Position numbers and translations under genes: made by a program. A stretch of DNA of 21,667 nucleotides from the NCBI GenBank assembly GCA_039807745.1, contig JBDHRV010000053.1, positions 1 to 21,667 of the forward strand, given 5' to 3'. Shown here in pieces: positions 21,171 through 21,667 of the stretch. Source of the DNA: JAEUMW01 sp039807745 (lineage in GTDB: Bacteria; Pseudomonadota; Gammaproteobacteria; Burkholderiales; JAEUMW01). Below the pieces are notes generated by a model that ran no database searches, was not told where the DNA came from, and saw only the letters and a list, made by a program, of their open reading frames with translations. The first letter of the stretch is position 1; each line of letters starts with the position of its first letter.

Positions 21171-21665
21171 CTAAGCGGGCGGCGCTCCCGCAGGATGGTA
21201 GCTCACTTTGCCATCCGCAATCTCAATGAAACCCCGCTTCAATAGCTCCCCGAACACGGCGTCGGCGTCCGCTTCCGAGAGCTTGCTGCCGAGCAGCGCC
21301 TTGATGGTACCGCGGAGTGTGGTCTCCGTGCGTGGCTTTCCAGTGCTTCGCCTGGCGAGGTTGTGCGCGACCGCATCGACCTTTTCCAGGATCGTGTCGC
21401 TGTTGGCGATGGTCACTTTGGGAATATCGCTAACCGATGCAGATCGCTGACATCTGATCTTTTGCCGCCGAAGATGATTGATCAGCGGGTCGAAGCCGGT
21501 GTCCTTCGAGATGACGTGGAAGTACGCATCGGGATGTTGAACAGCCAGACGCCCGATGTAATAGGCAATGTGGAAGTCCAGGGCATTGTTGCCGTTGCCA
21601 TCGATCTGCAGGTATTCCGCATCCGTTCCGAAAACCTGCAGCGCACTTGCCATCTCCAGAGGCAC
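21171..21665 (-). CDS. PIN/NYN-like domain protein, 5'-truncated by window end
   Basis: The frame is open to the window edge and lacks the first acidic residues of the nuclease fold, so the visible start is not the true one. The visible part has EYLQIDGNGNNALDFHIAYY, then AYFHVISKDTGFDPLINHLR, then a variable region, a pattern seen in PIN-like (NYN/PIN7) proteins with conserved Asp residues (DGNGNNALD and KDTGFD). The remaining 75 residues look like a small winged-helix (TTLRGTIKALLGSKLSEADA then FGELLKRGFIEIADGKVSYH). Likely an RNA-acting or regulatory nuclease; function not established. It is separated from the reductase by 49 bp on the same strand. Confidence 0.65.
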   Translation of the reverse strand: MPLEMASALQVFGTDAEYLQIDGNGNNALDFHIAYYIGRLAVQHPDAYFHVISKDTGFDPLINHLRRQKIRCQRSASVSDIPKVTIANSDTILEKVDAVAHNLARRSTGKPRTETTLRGTIKALLGSKLSEADADAVFGELLKRGFIEIADGKVSYHPAGAPPA

Positions 21666-21667
21666 CT

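Overview
The window is GC-rich, gene-dense chromosomal DNA from a Gram-negative bacterium, most likely a betaproteobacterium. That placement rests on the outer-membrane porin, the lipoproteins, a complete FeoA/FeoB/FeoC set, AlgC-type phosphomannomutase, and codon use with strong G/C third positions. It is an inference from protein style, not a database match.

Layout. (1) 1-1386: the 3' part of a P1B-type metal ATPase with an atypical metal-site motif. (2) 1438-9510: nine plus-strand genes with gaps of at most 21 bp, probably one operon: FeoA, an OprB-like porin, a haem-c lipoprotein, a second FeoA, FeoB, FeoC, an M14/AstE-like zinc hydrolase, an ApbE flavin transferase fused to DUF2271, and a PepSY-type membrane protein. 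(3) About 9511-12851: a scrambled, decayed island on the minus strand. It holds scraps of an MmeI-like DNA methyltransferase at both borders, an FHA-domain fragment joined to an IS91-like transposase tail, an unrecognised protein and a Gly-rich repeat protein. (4) 13010-18721: housekeeping and stress genes. These are a low-molecular-weight tyrosine phosphatase, a DsbA-NhaA fusion antiporter, a lipoprotein truncated haemoglobin divergent from an ECF sigma factor with its cupin partner, and phosphomannomutase/phosphoglucomutase. (5) 18948-21667: an accessory stretch on the minus strand with a BrnT/BrnA toxin-antitoxin pair, an HNH-like protein, an aldo/keto reductase and a PIN/NYN-like protein cut by the window edge.

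The most interesting unit is region 2. FeoB imports Fe(II) only. The same apparent transcript encodes an outer-membrane pore, a periplasm-facing cytochrome c, an enzyme that attaches FMN to exported proteins, a DUF2271 domain and a PepSY membrane protein with candidate haem-ligand histidines. Together these look like an extracytoplasmic electron path that could reduce ferric iron and hand it to FeoB. The parts are seen in the sequence; the pathway is inferred.

The second notable result is that region 3 appears to be a methyltransferase gene whose middle has been replaced. About 70 N-terminal residues survive at 12642-12851 and about 31 C-terminal residues at 9516-9608, in the same orientation, with about 3 kb of unrelated DNA between them.
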